This document shows, in pieces, positions 13,125-25,800 of a stretch of DNA of 64,000 nucleotides; the stretch's first letter is position 1, and every line of letters starts with the position of its first letter. A program made the position numbers and the translations under genes. Source of the DNA: Diprion similis (lineage: Eukaryota; Arthropoda; Insecta; Hymenoptera; Diprionidae); the NCBI RefSeq assembly GCF_021155765.1, contig NC_060105.1, positions 7,915,001 through 7,979,000 on the forward strand, read 5' to 3'. The notes under the pieces were generated by a model. The model was not told the DNA's origin, did not search any database, and worked only from the letters and a program-made list of their open reading frames with translations.

Positions 13125-14960
13125 TTAGAGCTTCGACGTAGATATTTGAAGCTCCTTTGCCCAATGAACAGCATATTTAGCTGTACCCGGTGCAGTGCAC
13201 ACACCATACCCGCCATGACCATAGTTATGAACCACCTGAACAGTTTATATTGAAATATTTAATAATTTTACAACTCGTAATTGGGATCCAAGATAAGTGC
13301 GCGACTCAACGATATATGGCTTCCAAAATCAGAAATTCGGCACATGTAATATGAAAACACCGAAGCATAGATCGAATACTTCATGCCAGCTATTAGGTTT
13401 TTGGTTTGGTGTGTAAATTAAGCCGCACCAAAAAAAAAAAAAAAAAAATTTAATGATTTTCTACGTGTTATCTGCAGCAGATTCGAGTCACTTAATATGT
13501 CGGATCCCAATTCCTTAATTGCCGAATTTATCGATGGTTTCGTTACTTCAAAAAGAAATACGTTTGTTACTTGGTACCAACTTTGGTTTTCCCGTAACTC
13601 GGACTTTGTTCTGGTTCCACGCGCACGGTTTCTCGGTGCGGTCTAATTCCAGTCAAATGTCTGATGGTTTCCCCTTTTGCAAGCGAGGGAACCAACTTGT
13701 TGCACCTTTCGCGAATCGCTGCATATTCATGTGGACAAATGACGCTGCTCTCGGATTCAAAGCTTCGCACACCACCAAGAGTGCAAATTCCATTGAATCC
13801 CGGAATAATATACGTGTCCAATTCGCCGTAGAAAGATGTTTTAATCCAAGGCGCTCTTACCTAGAGTTCATTTTTTTCGATAATTTGATCGGAAGAGCGA
13901 AAGATCATTACCGTTATAGATTGTAATTTTTTCCCCCTTTTATACCTTTGCCACCTGTCCCCGGATAGGGACTAGACGTCGGTCGTTACACAAATACCGG
14001 GCACCCATACCTGTGCAATTAATTACCAAATCGAAGCTGGGTGATAATTCTTTGATGCTATTAATTTTTTTCTCGATCAGCTTTACACCGGTTTCTTGTA
14101 GCCTGAATATCAACAGCTTATTAGATTTAAAAACGGCTTATCTTATTTGACGTAATAAATTACGGGGTCGCTTTTTACTACTAACTTCAACGTTGTCCAC
14201 GGTAGGTGCAGCGTACATTCGGTAAGCAATGTAGTAAAGAATGTTCCGTAATTCCATTCACCGCCAACCAATTCAAATTCATCTGGCTTTGCCTTTCGGT
14301 ACACAGGAACCAAGCCATGTAACCAACGGTTCTATTCCCGTATGTAAGACGAAAATAATAAAGTATATTGCAAAGCACACCGCTTAAAAATTGTACAAAT
14401 TTATTTATTTGTAACATATTACCTCGACTAAATTTGGATTGCTTTTGGCAAAGATGTACCCAGAAACTTCGGTAACACCGGCAATAGCTGCTTCGGAGCT
14501 TTTACGAATATTATCGTAATATTCGTACGCATCCTTAACCCATTTTCTAAAAGATTCAAATTCTAAGAAACGTGGAATATTGACTCGGTAACCGATCAGA
14601 AGATTTTAAATTTTTGAAACATATTTAATTTTGGAACTCTAAGTTTCTCGCATCGCTTTTATTATCGCAGACGTTGATGATTACGAATCTTGTATTGCGT
14701 AACACATAAGTAATTTATACAATAAACAAGTATTTTCAGGTAATCAATACTCGCGTGGATAACAACCTGGTTACATTTTCGGTGGGTCCAGAAAATGCGT
14801 TACCAACGCGAAATAATCCGGCAGCTACGTGGCTTGTAGTATCGTTGAAACTGGAAGCAAAGATAGTGATGTCGGAGTTTCGAAATTCTGATTGTCTCAG
14901 TTCAAGGGAAGTTGTCAAACCGACGATACCACCTCCAATTACCGCGATTTTCATTATCAC
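13125..14960 (-). CDS. D-amino-acid oxidase / D-aspartate oxidase (FAD flavoprotein), peroxisomal, complete
   Basis: Oxidative deamination of D-amino acids to 2-oxo acids with release of ammonia and H2O2, using FAD. Six exons join in frame: 14960-14767, 14546-14423, 14331-14186, 14102-13946, 13860-13582, 13235-13125, giving 336 residues, the usual family length. The N-terminal Rossmann motif is GGGIVG. Then come HVAAGLFR, the Tyr/Pro-rich LVPVYRK segment, VINCTGMGA, GQVAKVRAPW, YIIPG, GIRPHRETVRVE (substrate-carboxylate Arg region) and the family signature VHNYGHGGYG. The protein ends in Ser-Lys-Leu, a canonical PTS1 peroxisomal import signal. Start: ATG at 14960, or the second ATG at 14954. 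Two donors are weak (GTTGTT after exon 1, GTTGGT after exon 5) but are forced by frame and family alignment. Whether it prefers neutral or acidic D-amino acids (DAO versus DDO) cannot be told by eye. Confidence 0.93.
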
Positions 14961-15693
14961 TCAATCAACAATGTCGAAGTAATTTACCGACTTCTTAAAT
15001 AAACATAATTCGTCAAAGGACGGATAAGTGTCGATGTTCGTATTATAACTATTAATAGCTTGACTTCGTCTATATTGCACTGAAGCCAACGGTACGAATT
15101 ACAAGTTTTCACGTTAGCAAGAGTAACGATACGATGCGGTTGACACAGTTAAACTAAAGAGCGGGCATTTCAACGCTCACTGACCGCCTTCCGAATGGAA
15201 TTAAACCATTATCGTTAGCTACTATCTTTTCAGATACCAGCTACTGTGCATACATGACACTCGTCAAATAACGCGTGTTTCCTTTCGCGTTTTACACTAA
15301 TTCATTTAGTCGTAATACGATCATGCGTACAAGGACGCGCAGAGCGCAGTCACTGAGGCAAAAAAGAGATCATTACTGTTCGGACGTTGAAAATATTTTT
15401 CAACCGTATTTTTTGTCACATATTTCTTACATTCTCATTAAAAGAATGTATGAATTACCATTTGTTGATAAATGGCGTAATAAATTGCGCAAGGTAATGC
15501 GCCTAACTGGAAACGACCGAACATAAATGTATCTATAATGGATTGTTTGCCATAAGGCACTCCCTTGGAATTCTCCGCTGCATCTCATTCGTATTGCTAT
15601 TAAAATAACTGCACATGCAGGAGACGACCATGCACTAACAGTTCGATACAGAATTTACATTGAGGCTTCTTTAAGTTGTAATTTTACATCAAT
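14961..15693. other. Spacer between the cubilin 3' end and the oxidase start
   Basis: Holds the presumed oxidase promoter and 5' UTR (minus strand). An 83-codon plus-strand frame at 15275-15526 shows no recognisable motif and is not called. Confidence 0.5.
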
Positions 15694-15699
15694 TTTATT
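15694..15699 (-). terminator. Poly(A) signal of cubilin
   Basis: AATAAA on the minus strand about 180 nt beyond the cubilin stop codon. It supports the gene ending in the exon 16037-15876 rather than splicing onward from the GTAAGT inside that exon. Confidence 0.6.
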
Positions 15700-15875
15700 T
15701 TCTTCTATGTTAATGACGATTTACTGTACATATCATTCTTGACGCATATATTTTGCATTATTAATTAAACTTTCAGCTTGGATCATGTAGACAAGATGTT
15801 AAAAAATATCTTGTGATCAAGAGAGTTCAGACAATGTATCAATTGTCAATGCGTTACACTGAAAATGGAATTCAC

Positions 15876-18800
15876 TTATAAAACTGAAATCTTTTCAAAA
15901 AAAGAAATGTCGGCTTTATACTTACCGTGGCGTACAGCTGAGAAGGATATTGTCCAACCCGTACCTCCGTTATTTATTGAAGTATAGTATTCCACTTTCA
16001 CTGTGTTGGTGTGTGCTCTATACGTACTTGGTGGGCGCTGTAACCATCAACAGAATTGTTACTAGTGTCGAAAATAAAGTTAAGTCACATCAGCATTACT
16101 AATCTAATACTTGAAATACTGACAGGCCCACAAAATTGGCTTGAAGATGATGTATCTTGATAATTTTCAACAACTTGTAGAAAGTCGGTGTAGCAAGTTA
16201 GTTCTGATCCTGTGTTGAAATTTTCAAACTCTAACACGACAAGATGACCCACTGGTACGCTCACTTCCCAAATACATATGCTCGCATTGCGGTATTGTGC
16301 TGGGTATAATGGCGATGTAAAACGACCTGCATAATTATAAAGTTTTCCTCCGCAGCCTCTTCCTATAACATATATAGTGGACAAAATTGATGAACAAATG
16401 ATGATGCAAGAGAGACAAGCATAGAATGCAGAAAAGAGTTTCACAGTTTAGGCAACGAGCATTCATGAACTTCTCTTCCTCCTACTATTTTCCATAGAGA
16501 ATGAGTACAGAGAAAATAAGCTGTCTCTGTGAGATTATTAATAAGTCGTAAAGCTTTTGTTTATCTTCTTCACCTTTGTCAGTTGTTGTATAAGTTATAT
16601 CGTAGCCTGGATAGCCGACAGGATTGCTAGACCATGAATGCAAACTTAGCTGATTTCCAGAACTGAATATAGGGCTTGGCAATTCTACTCCACATATTTG
16701 GTCCAACACACTAGCACTGAAATTACCATCGCGTATCTGAAAGTAGATTAACATACTTATATTTTTCGTTGCTGACCACTATAACACTCTTTGTAGTTAT
16801 AAATTAAAGTGAAGATTATCACCTAATACAAAAGTACTATCTGCAACGTTGAAAGTATAAATCTTGAGTACACATTTATAGTTTATTTTATACCTGCAAA
16901 GCATTACTGGTGCAGGCCCTGCTGTCATATAAATCAAATTTCGTAAAGTAAAGCGAAATTGTGTGGCCAACTGGAGCAGTGATTGTAAACCAGCAATCTA
17001 GTAAACCCTGATGGACAATGCGACCCTGTTCACCAGTGAAATTGCGATTGCAGAGATTCGTACTGTACTCCAGCTTAAATCCAGTATGCCTTGATTTTGG
17101 ATTTTGAGAGGATATGAATTTAATTTCCAGGTTTCCTCCAGAGCTGTAAAGAATTGATCACTTTTTTGTTCACGTTGCAAGTATAAGTTCTAATACCACT
17201 GTCATTGGAAAAAAAGATATTAGTAAATGCATTAGAATTATTGTCAAATGTACCTGTAAAAGTTTAGTGGTGTTCTATTTCCACAATACGAGTAAGTTGT
17301 GTCTGCTCCATAACCACCCTACAAATTAGGTTGATATTGTACAAACATGATTTACAAGATCAAGTTGACACCAACGATCAAATGGTATTCAAATATATCT
17401 TACTATCCAAGTCTGCGCTTCCTCACGATCGTTACTGCCATAATATATAACGTTACGCCCGAAGCCCTCACTGACGTAGGTCCGTGACTGGAAAATAATG
17501 TTTTATTGCAGTCGCGTAACTGAATTATTGTAACATCACTACATGTATATAAGTATGGATTGGGAAAGTGGATACAAATGCATGCAATATATTCCAAATG
17601 AAATATAGAAAAAGACTAACGTCCTTATCGATGATCGTCAACTTTTCGTCATTACAATTCTCGGAACTTTCCAAATCAAAATGGTCGAAGTGAATAGTAA
17701 ACCATTGAAAGTTTTCTGTTTTTGATGTTGACAGAATCCAATGACACCTTAATCCAGTACTGTACGTCGAAGGAAATCCTGGTGAAGTGAGGTCTCCTGT
17801 CTGATTTGAAACTGTCAAGATTGGATTGCCACAAGGTGCTGCAAAAGAAAAACTTTTAGAAACAATGTACAGAATTAAATAGCAAGCAGCAGATAACAAA
17901 GTCATTCAAAATTGTACCGCATGCAATCCTCAAGAAGAATAATCACAAATCGTCTGAAACAAGGTCAACCGCAACTTGCTGTAGTAATTTTTCATGCAAG
18001 TGTAAGTTTATGTAAGTGAGAATTATCGAAAAATAACACGTTCTCACAAGGGAGGCTTTCCAATGTAGCAGTCAGTCCATTGCCATTCAGCGAGCCGTCA
18101 GTCACCAGTCTGATCCACATTCTGTTTGAGGACGATACAATGAATGTGGAAGGCACGATATTTCCACAGTAAAAGTCTATCAGCTCAGAATACTGATTGT
18201 CACCATCATGAATCTTGAGCAGAAAAAAAATAAACTATATGATATATTCTACACGTGGCGGAATATATGTATAGGAGTATAGATATATTCTTGGTACCCA
18301 TTAATGATAAGGCTAGTGATCGTTTCCTACCTCTAAGAAATCACCAGAGCATTTCTTCTTATTTCCGCTTGTAGAGTTGGAATTTTTTAGATCGATGCCA
18401 GTTATGGTTAGTTTAATATAACTGTTGCGTGGTGCCCTTACAACCCAATGGCAGTCTTCAAATGCTTCATATGTTGCACCTCTCTGGGTTCTAAATATTT
18501 GCGGTTGAGAATTAAGGGTGATAACACCACCACATCCAGCTGCTATACTAGTACTGAAGAAAACCTGCAGAACGAATAATATCTAATATATATAGTGCTA
18601 AACTTCATATTCATACAATATGACAAAAAATATGATCGAGCGGACTCAAGGATAAAGATTATTATTAACTCTTTGGCACTTTTCGTCCAAATGTACCTTA
18701 GCACGAAATCCTTTGAAGTGGTCTCTAAAGTCGGTAACGAAATTTATAATCATTGAGCCGGCGTCTGATCTCTTGAACAGTGGAACATCGCTCATGGTAC

Positions 18801-21800
18801 CACAAAATATATCTGGCTCACTATGTTCGTCGATGACCGATGTGTTGTATATGGCTATATAGTCATACCTACACCTGAAACGGTAATATATCACGGTATG
18901 GTAGTAAATTACACGTTCTACCAAATTTTTTACTCAAATATACATGTGGTCATTGCTGTCAGACTTGCGAGAAAATAGATAATTGCTCACATATTTTCAC
19001 TAATTTCCCTAATCAAGCATACAATTAGGGTTCTTCTTAATTTAATACTCACTTTCCGTAATGTTCGAGTTCGAGAGACTCGAATCTGAGAACAACAGCT
19101 TTTCCAGGTGGTGCACGTACTGTCCAAGTACAGTTGATTCCACCATAGTAATTACCACTTTCGTCCAGCGATGGTGATCTTATGTCACTAGGTTCGGTAA
19201 TCTCACCACCACATTCTGTAAAATTAACGAATGACTAGGATTATCAAGATGAGATTGAAGTGTGACAATATAGTGGGATTGAGTGTATGAAAGTGATGTT
19301 CAAATTACTGGCAACTCTTAAAAACTACAATATCAACAGACTCACCATCAATATAATATTTCAGTTCGAATCCCCGCCTTCGTAGAGTTGCGTCTGTCTT
19401 GAAACTTAGTTCTAAACGTGAATAAGTTCTTTGTTTACTTGGAATTTTGATACCGCACCAAATGGACGGATCCCGGTAATCAGAATAATTTATAGTAACA
19501 TTGTCTTGCCGACAATTTACACCTGAAAAAAATCATTACAGGTTTTTTTGTGTTTCATCAGAGTAGGTAATCAAGAAAGCATTGAAGAATACAGAATACA
19601 GCCTACCACTTGCACTAGATATCAAAGAACATCAGGGCTACATTGCTTTGTTCATACTTATATTGTGACCATCAATAACTTCAACTTACCCCTTTCCAAT
19701 TCAAAGGATGTAAACTCAATAATGAAGTTCTTCCCAGGTGCTAAAAACGTGTATTCGCAAGAGAGGTTGTTTTCGTAGAGAACAGGCCACCCAGGTGACG
19801 TGAGGTACTGTACTGACTTAGAGACGATCAAAGTGCCACCACAGTTCACATTCCATCGAGCATGGAAGCCGTCACCTTGTTGTACCTCATTTGACCGGAA
19901 CAAAACCTTCATTCTATTTGAAGTTGAATTGAACGGTGATGGGCGAGATCGTCCACATACTTTGCCAAGATCTGACCAATAAGTGGTACCAGTGACCAAA
20001 TTTTCTTTCCAGTCAAACATCTAGTATAAAATATTATTAATCTTAATAATTTAATTACAGTTTATTTATGAAAAAAACAGTACAATATCTTCGTGAGAAA
20101 ACTAACGAATAGAAATGAGAAATTGCCCAATTTATGGGTGTCATGAAGATACCTGAATGAAATCGTTTGTGCAATTTGTACTCTGTTCAAGGTGGAAACG
20201 ATCCTCAAACACCAATCCAATATGATAGCCATTTTCCACTTCTATGAACCATGTGCACTCTGCATTGTTCGGATATTTTTGCGGGAAGCTGAAGAAATTA
20301 GTATGATAAAATTAAATATCACAGTAACTTTTAGCACTAGATTATATACTAGTTGAGAATCGGAATATTAATAATATATCTATAAATAATTCATACTTGG
20401 GGCTAGAAATGTCTGAGCTTCTTCCATGCATCAGTCCGCCACAAACATTTTGAATCGTGTTTAACTGAATTTCAAAGTCATTGCTTGAGGCGCTACTATG
20501 GTATTCGATCCATAACATATTTGATACCGATGTTATGTTTTTTGGTATCTCGTATCCACAATATTTTGTTTTATCTAGTGGTGACGATGGACCACCGTAC
20601 CTGTTAAAAGATTTGAATGTAGTGAGAATTAGATGTTCATGTTGTTGAAATATCAATTAGTATATTAATTTTCGAATAAGACTCAGATTGAATATTCCGT
20701 GGCCCGTACGTTATCTATACATAGGTGAGCATTACTCTAATGATTCGGTACAATTATTTTACACGTTATAGGAGATATAATTGATAGCAATAACCCAAAA
20801 AGTAAATTCATTACCTTATGAGAATATAGCCATTATCACATGATATATTCAATTTTGTAAAACTCAATGTAATAGTCTCTTCATCGTCTGGAAACTTTGC
20901 ATACCAGGTGCATTCAATAGGATGTACTTGACTTCTAGGTGCAGAAATAGTATGCGAAGGGCCGCTTAGTATTCCACCACATTGATGCCAGCGATAATTA
21001 ATTGTGAAGTTTACGTTCGGCGATCCCCAAGAACTTTTCACACTCTATTAAAATGATTAAAAAAATTTGACAAAATAACAAATCTGTTCTAATTTTTCGA
21101 ACGTATATCTCATAAACATTGAAAATTATCAGAACAATAAACGAACGTATCTAATTAGCGTATTACAGTAAGCGTTTACTCACAGTAATTTTATTGACTG
21201 ACATGGGACTACGAACGACAATGTCCTGAGTGAAATTTCCAGAGATACACGATATCACTTCACTATCACCTACAATTCATAAGAAATATTGGATGATTTT
21301 ATACCAAAACATACAAAACTGTCGGCTGGTAAATTTGATTCCTTTATACCTGAGTGTTTCATATAATCGACTTCGATAAACAAATGGTTCATCAGAAACC
21401 GTAATCAAGGCACAAATATTTGTCACTACTAGAGCACATATAATATTGGAAACGTATAAAAAAAAAGGTAGTAAACTAAAAAATATCTGTATTTTCAAAT
21501 AAAATGTAATGTCACAAATTTTACACTGAATAAAATAAAAGGAAACTGATCAAGAGATCGGTAACTCACCGCTTATTAGGATGTAAGATGGTGCATTTTG
21601 GCAATTACTAATTGTTGTTAGCGTATTAGATTTACCAACAATTCCAGATATGGTCAATGCAAGTGTTTGATCGGTTGCATTCATTGTAGGCGAAGAGACT
21701 TTCCAATTACACGAAAAAGTACTCATGTTGTAGACAGGATTTTGATCAGAGATCAAAATACCTTGATCATCTGTCGTTGCACTTCCACATACTAACAAAT

Positions 21801-22892
21801 AATGAATCAATGTTTCAGGTCGCACAGTGAATCACCATTCGGAAATATCATGTCATGAAACCATAATCAGCAAACTTACAAGCTGGCGCAATACTGCTAT
21901 AACGAGCTTTGAAACCTTTGTGGGCAATAGAAGCTGACCAGTAAGTGACCGACATTGTATTACTAGTGCTGTAAATTTCCCTCTCTGTAGAGCCAGATGT
22001 AATTACTTTTGCACGAGACATTCGTTTCAAGTCATTAGTAAACTGTAAGAAATAAACATAAGTTATTGAGTGTATTGATTGTTGTATGGGTCAATAAATA
22101 CCGACACCCTGCTCAAGAAATCCGATAGGCTTTTATAGATCGTGATTAGCTATTAAAGAAAATCATAGATTAGCGTTCACAAATATGATATAAAGTCATC
22201 TCAAGTCTAAGGTGTTTCTGAATCCCATTCTATAATATTCTATCAGAATCTTTCATGTCCCCTTAAACTTCTTCAGTGTAGAGCACGCATTCAAGTTATA
22301 CATACAGAAATCTGCGATGTAGACCAGAATGATCTTCGATTTCCAGTACCGAGACCAATATCTAAGATTTCCACTTTAATGCGATACCCTTCTGGCATCG
22401 TTATTCTCCATACACATCCCCTGCAATAATGGTATACATAAATTGGAAAACTCGCACCATCAATAATTGTCTAGTTAGATTAATTTCAATGAGCATACTC
22501 AATGCGAAAAATTTACCTGTATTTGGATACTCCTCGATTAGGATATCCAGGTGATTTGAATTCACCTGATGAACCCACAAGGTAACCACCACAAGCTACA
22601 AAAGTCAATTATTATTCAATATCCCATGTAAGTAACATTGAAAAGAAAAACAGTAGATTGGTAGCTAATTAAAATGATAATTGTACAATTAGTGCATTGA
22701 TAAGTTATAAGTGGGAAATTATGATACAAAGAGTTTACTAATCACCTTCTAAAGAACTTGATATGTTCATACTGAATCCTCTGAACGTAGTATAACTGTT
22801 ACCCATGGTTGTGAAGTTGATCAATAGATTATTTTCTGGTGCTTCGATTATCCCAGGATTATTGCTTCTACAATATTGTCCTAATTGCAGTA
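15876..22892 (-). other. Cubilin block: second half of CUB17 to CUB27 and C-terminus
   Basis: Exons (high to low): 22892-22746, 22595-22517, 22420-22306, 22042-21880, 21791-21570, 21269-21184, 21044-20815, 20600-20397, 20288-20153, 20020-19690, 19522-19346, 19215-19053, 18874-18697, 18564-18331, 18213-18048, 17838-17621, 17487-17404, 17318-17254, 17143-16894, 16736-16574, 16362-16100, 16037-15876. Exons here are smaller than in the upstream blocks and the CUB domains are more divergent. CUB18 (22595-21880) keeps ACGG and GFKARY but has lost the second cysteine pair and the usual I-x-DG calcium-site segment. CUB19 and CUB25 are also atypical. The final exon has an 18-residue tail after the last CUB strand. 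Confidence 0.88.
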
Positions 22893-25800
22893 CTGCCGAA
22901 AGGTAATGAAAATATTACTAATTTCTATTAATTATCCGAAACAGTATTTATGTTGGTGTACATACATCGTTTTGATACAATTAGCCTGTAAAAATTTCGC
23001 TCATGTGCCAACAACAATTGAACAATGTAATAATGATATTCATGATAACACATCCAAAGTGCATTAGCTAAATAGAAGTACTGAGGATGACTCGGTACCT
23101 GTAATACTGATGTCTAATATTTATCCTCCAAGGATGTGTATTCTAAATACTAGCTTTTATCAAAAATAGAAATAGTTTATTATTGCATTAAAAATTATAG
23201 CGTTGCAAAGCGAATGACCTTTTATGCAATTTGCTAGCTTCATGCGATTAAAAATACTGAACTGCAAACAGATAAGCATATAATTACAAGGGAGATATCA
23301 TCTGCCAAGATATGTTTGATATACTACAGCTGCAATAATTATACCGTACATTTGTGGAGTAAAAGTTACAGATTCTCAAGAATTAAACGAAACGCACTAC
23401 GTTTGATAAAATTATAGCTACTGACAATGAGCAATGACAAATTTTCCTATTGATCAAGAAACGGTAATAATGTATATAATCAGTCCTGACTTTCAGACTG
23501 TGGCTCAAAAGCAGACATCCACACGGTTTTTCAATTAATAAATCAGTTTTAATAGTACTATTATTAATGATTGCTAGCAGAATTGAACAGTATAGACTTT
23601 ACATGAGGGAAATTCTGATTCATGTATCTCTGTAATTCACATTCATTATTTCAGAAATTCGTGGGATATGAAGTGCGCAGAACTAATTGCAATTAGAAGA
23701 TATAAAATTCCAGTTCAGCATAGGCTTTCCTGCTGTCGGCTGACGTAAATAGAACTAATATTCATATGGTAATATACATCATATGCACATATAGCGTGCT
23801 CTTACATTCATGTGTTAGTCCAGACACAGCATTAGTATCATAATATCACGAATTGTCATACAGGTTGGTGTAGAAATATTTTAAACATGCATGCCTTGCC
23901 GATAGATTCTGAGGTACTCGTGATACAAAACGGTGCACGACACTTCATGCATTTGGGTTTTGGATATTACACTTACAATTTACAATTTCATGCACCCTGG
24001 TCGAATTCATTATAATATATATATAAATACACAACTGTCTGTTGGCTATTTTACTTGGGACTTGGTTTCACTTATCTTGGTTTTGATACATACGACCTTT
24101 CTATTCCAAGGCTACTGTTCTGATTGTATCAACATCGCTCATTGTGGTGAGGAAAGAAAAAACAGCATAACGTTTACTCAAAGATCACCAGCTTTTAGCT
24201 CAGTATAAAGGGCAACACCCAGCACATAACATCACAGTGTATTATGTGAGTCGTTCATAAACGAGCCGATATTGTAATCTAACGATTTAATTTACTGAGA
24301 ACGGAAGTTTACCACTAAATCGTTTACACCTCACACAATTATTCAAACATGCGGTGAGTTTCAGTGATTTTCAAATACAGAGATTGTATGACTTTCATAT
24401 AAAGACTAGCTGTAATATTTTAATTGTCAGCAGTTAGTTCATTGTACAGGTTTGAAGGAGATGCATTTGATGTTAACAAATACATTTTTACAGGTTGTGG
24501 TTTAGCATTCCGATACTGTTAATACTGGCATGTATTATACTCGAGTCTGCGGCAGTGAAGACAAAAAGAGATTCTGGTGATGCATCAAAATATCGCCATA
24601 AGTCGTCAAATCCAACAGAAGACCATTATTCTATGTAAGCTGATTATTAGGTTGAGTAATATATCTATATGCTCGAAATCTTTGATACATAATAAAATAA
24701 ATATGGAGGAATGTAATTTTCAACAACATTGTTTCGGAAAAACTTATTGATTATGAATATTGATAAACTGAAGGAGTTTTGAGGTACTTGAAATCTTAGC
24801 TCCTTCTCACTAATAATAGTACAAAATTTAAGATAACTTGTAAAATATTTTTTTAGGAACAAATTAGATCACAAAAAAAAATCCCGTATCGAAAAACGAG
24901 AAGTGCTTAAAAAAAAGGGGCAACATCGTAATGGAGAAGCAAATGAGAAGATTGATGCCGGTAAATTTCTGAAGGAAGAATCAAAGGAACGTAATGGAAA
25001 AATGTATTATGAAGAAAAAAGTGGAAAGATGAGCCAAAACAAAATTAGTAAAAGTAAAGAAAATGTTAAGAATGATAAGCATACCGATAAAGTAGCTAAA
25101 GCTAAATCTAAGAAAAGTAAGAGATCTACCGAGCTCGAGGCACCAAACGAAACTTTGGATAACGCTGCCGGCTACCTGGCTGGCTTTAAAAAGAACGCGC
25201 ACTCCAATTTTGATCCAGCATCAAAGAGAGAGAAATCTAAGGATAAAGTCACGAAAAAATCTGGGTGTGGTATTGGCAAATCAGTGGATAGTAAACTTAA
25301 AGAGGAGTTTTCTGTAAATTCCGAGCCAGTTTCGGACATACAGTCACCTAAAGAGACCACCTCTGCATTAGATTGTAATGATAAGAGAGGAGAAAGTAAA
25401 GAATTTAAAAAACAGAAAATGAATTCAGAGAAAATTAAAAAGCAGAAACACAATAATAACAGTAATGATCTACATAAGGGAAATATCAACTTGAAAGAGT
25501 CTGAATCGCCAGAGGAGAAAAATCACGAAATTACAAAACCTGTTCAACCAGATGGTAAGAAAATTAAATATCGGAATGATTTACCAGAAAATAGTTACTA
25601 TTTGAACGAGGATGGGTTGATAAAAAAAAAAACAGCAAAGAATGAAAACGCGAAACAAAAAATTTCGGAAAAAATCTCTGAAGATGAATTGGAATGTAAG
25701 CCTCGAATAAATGACTGTAAATTAAATGTTCCAGATACACCGATATACGAAACAGATATGCCAGACAAATATAAGTCTGGTACTTGTAATCTGGAAGATG

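Noticed and set aside
15275-15526. 83-codon plus-strand frame between cubilin and the oxidase
   Set aside because: Arg/Lys-rich but with no recognisable domain. It lies in the expected promoter region of the oxidase.
15876-15929. Possible splice donor (GTAAGT) inside the last cubilin exon leading to another downstream exon
   Set aside because: The frame continues to a stop with a poly(A) signal 180 nt on, the CUB27 domain is already complete, and no further CUB-like or transmembrane exon was found down to the oxidase gene. It is kept only as a possible alternative end.
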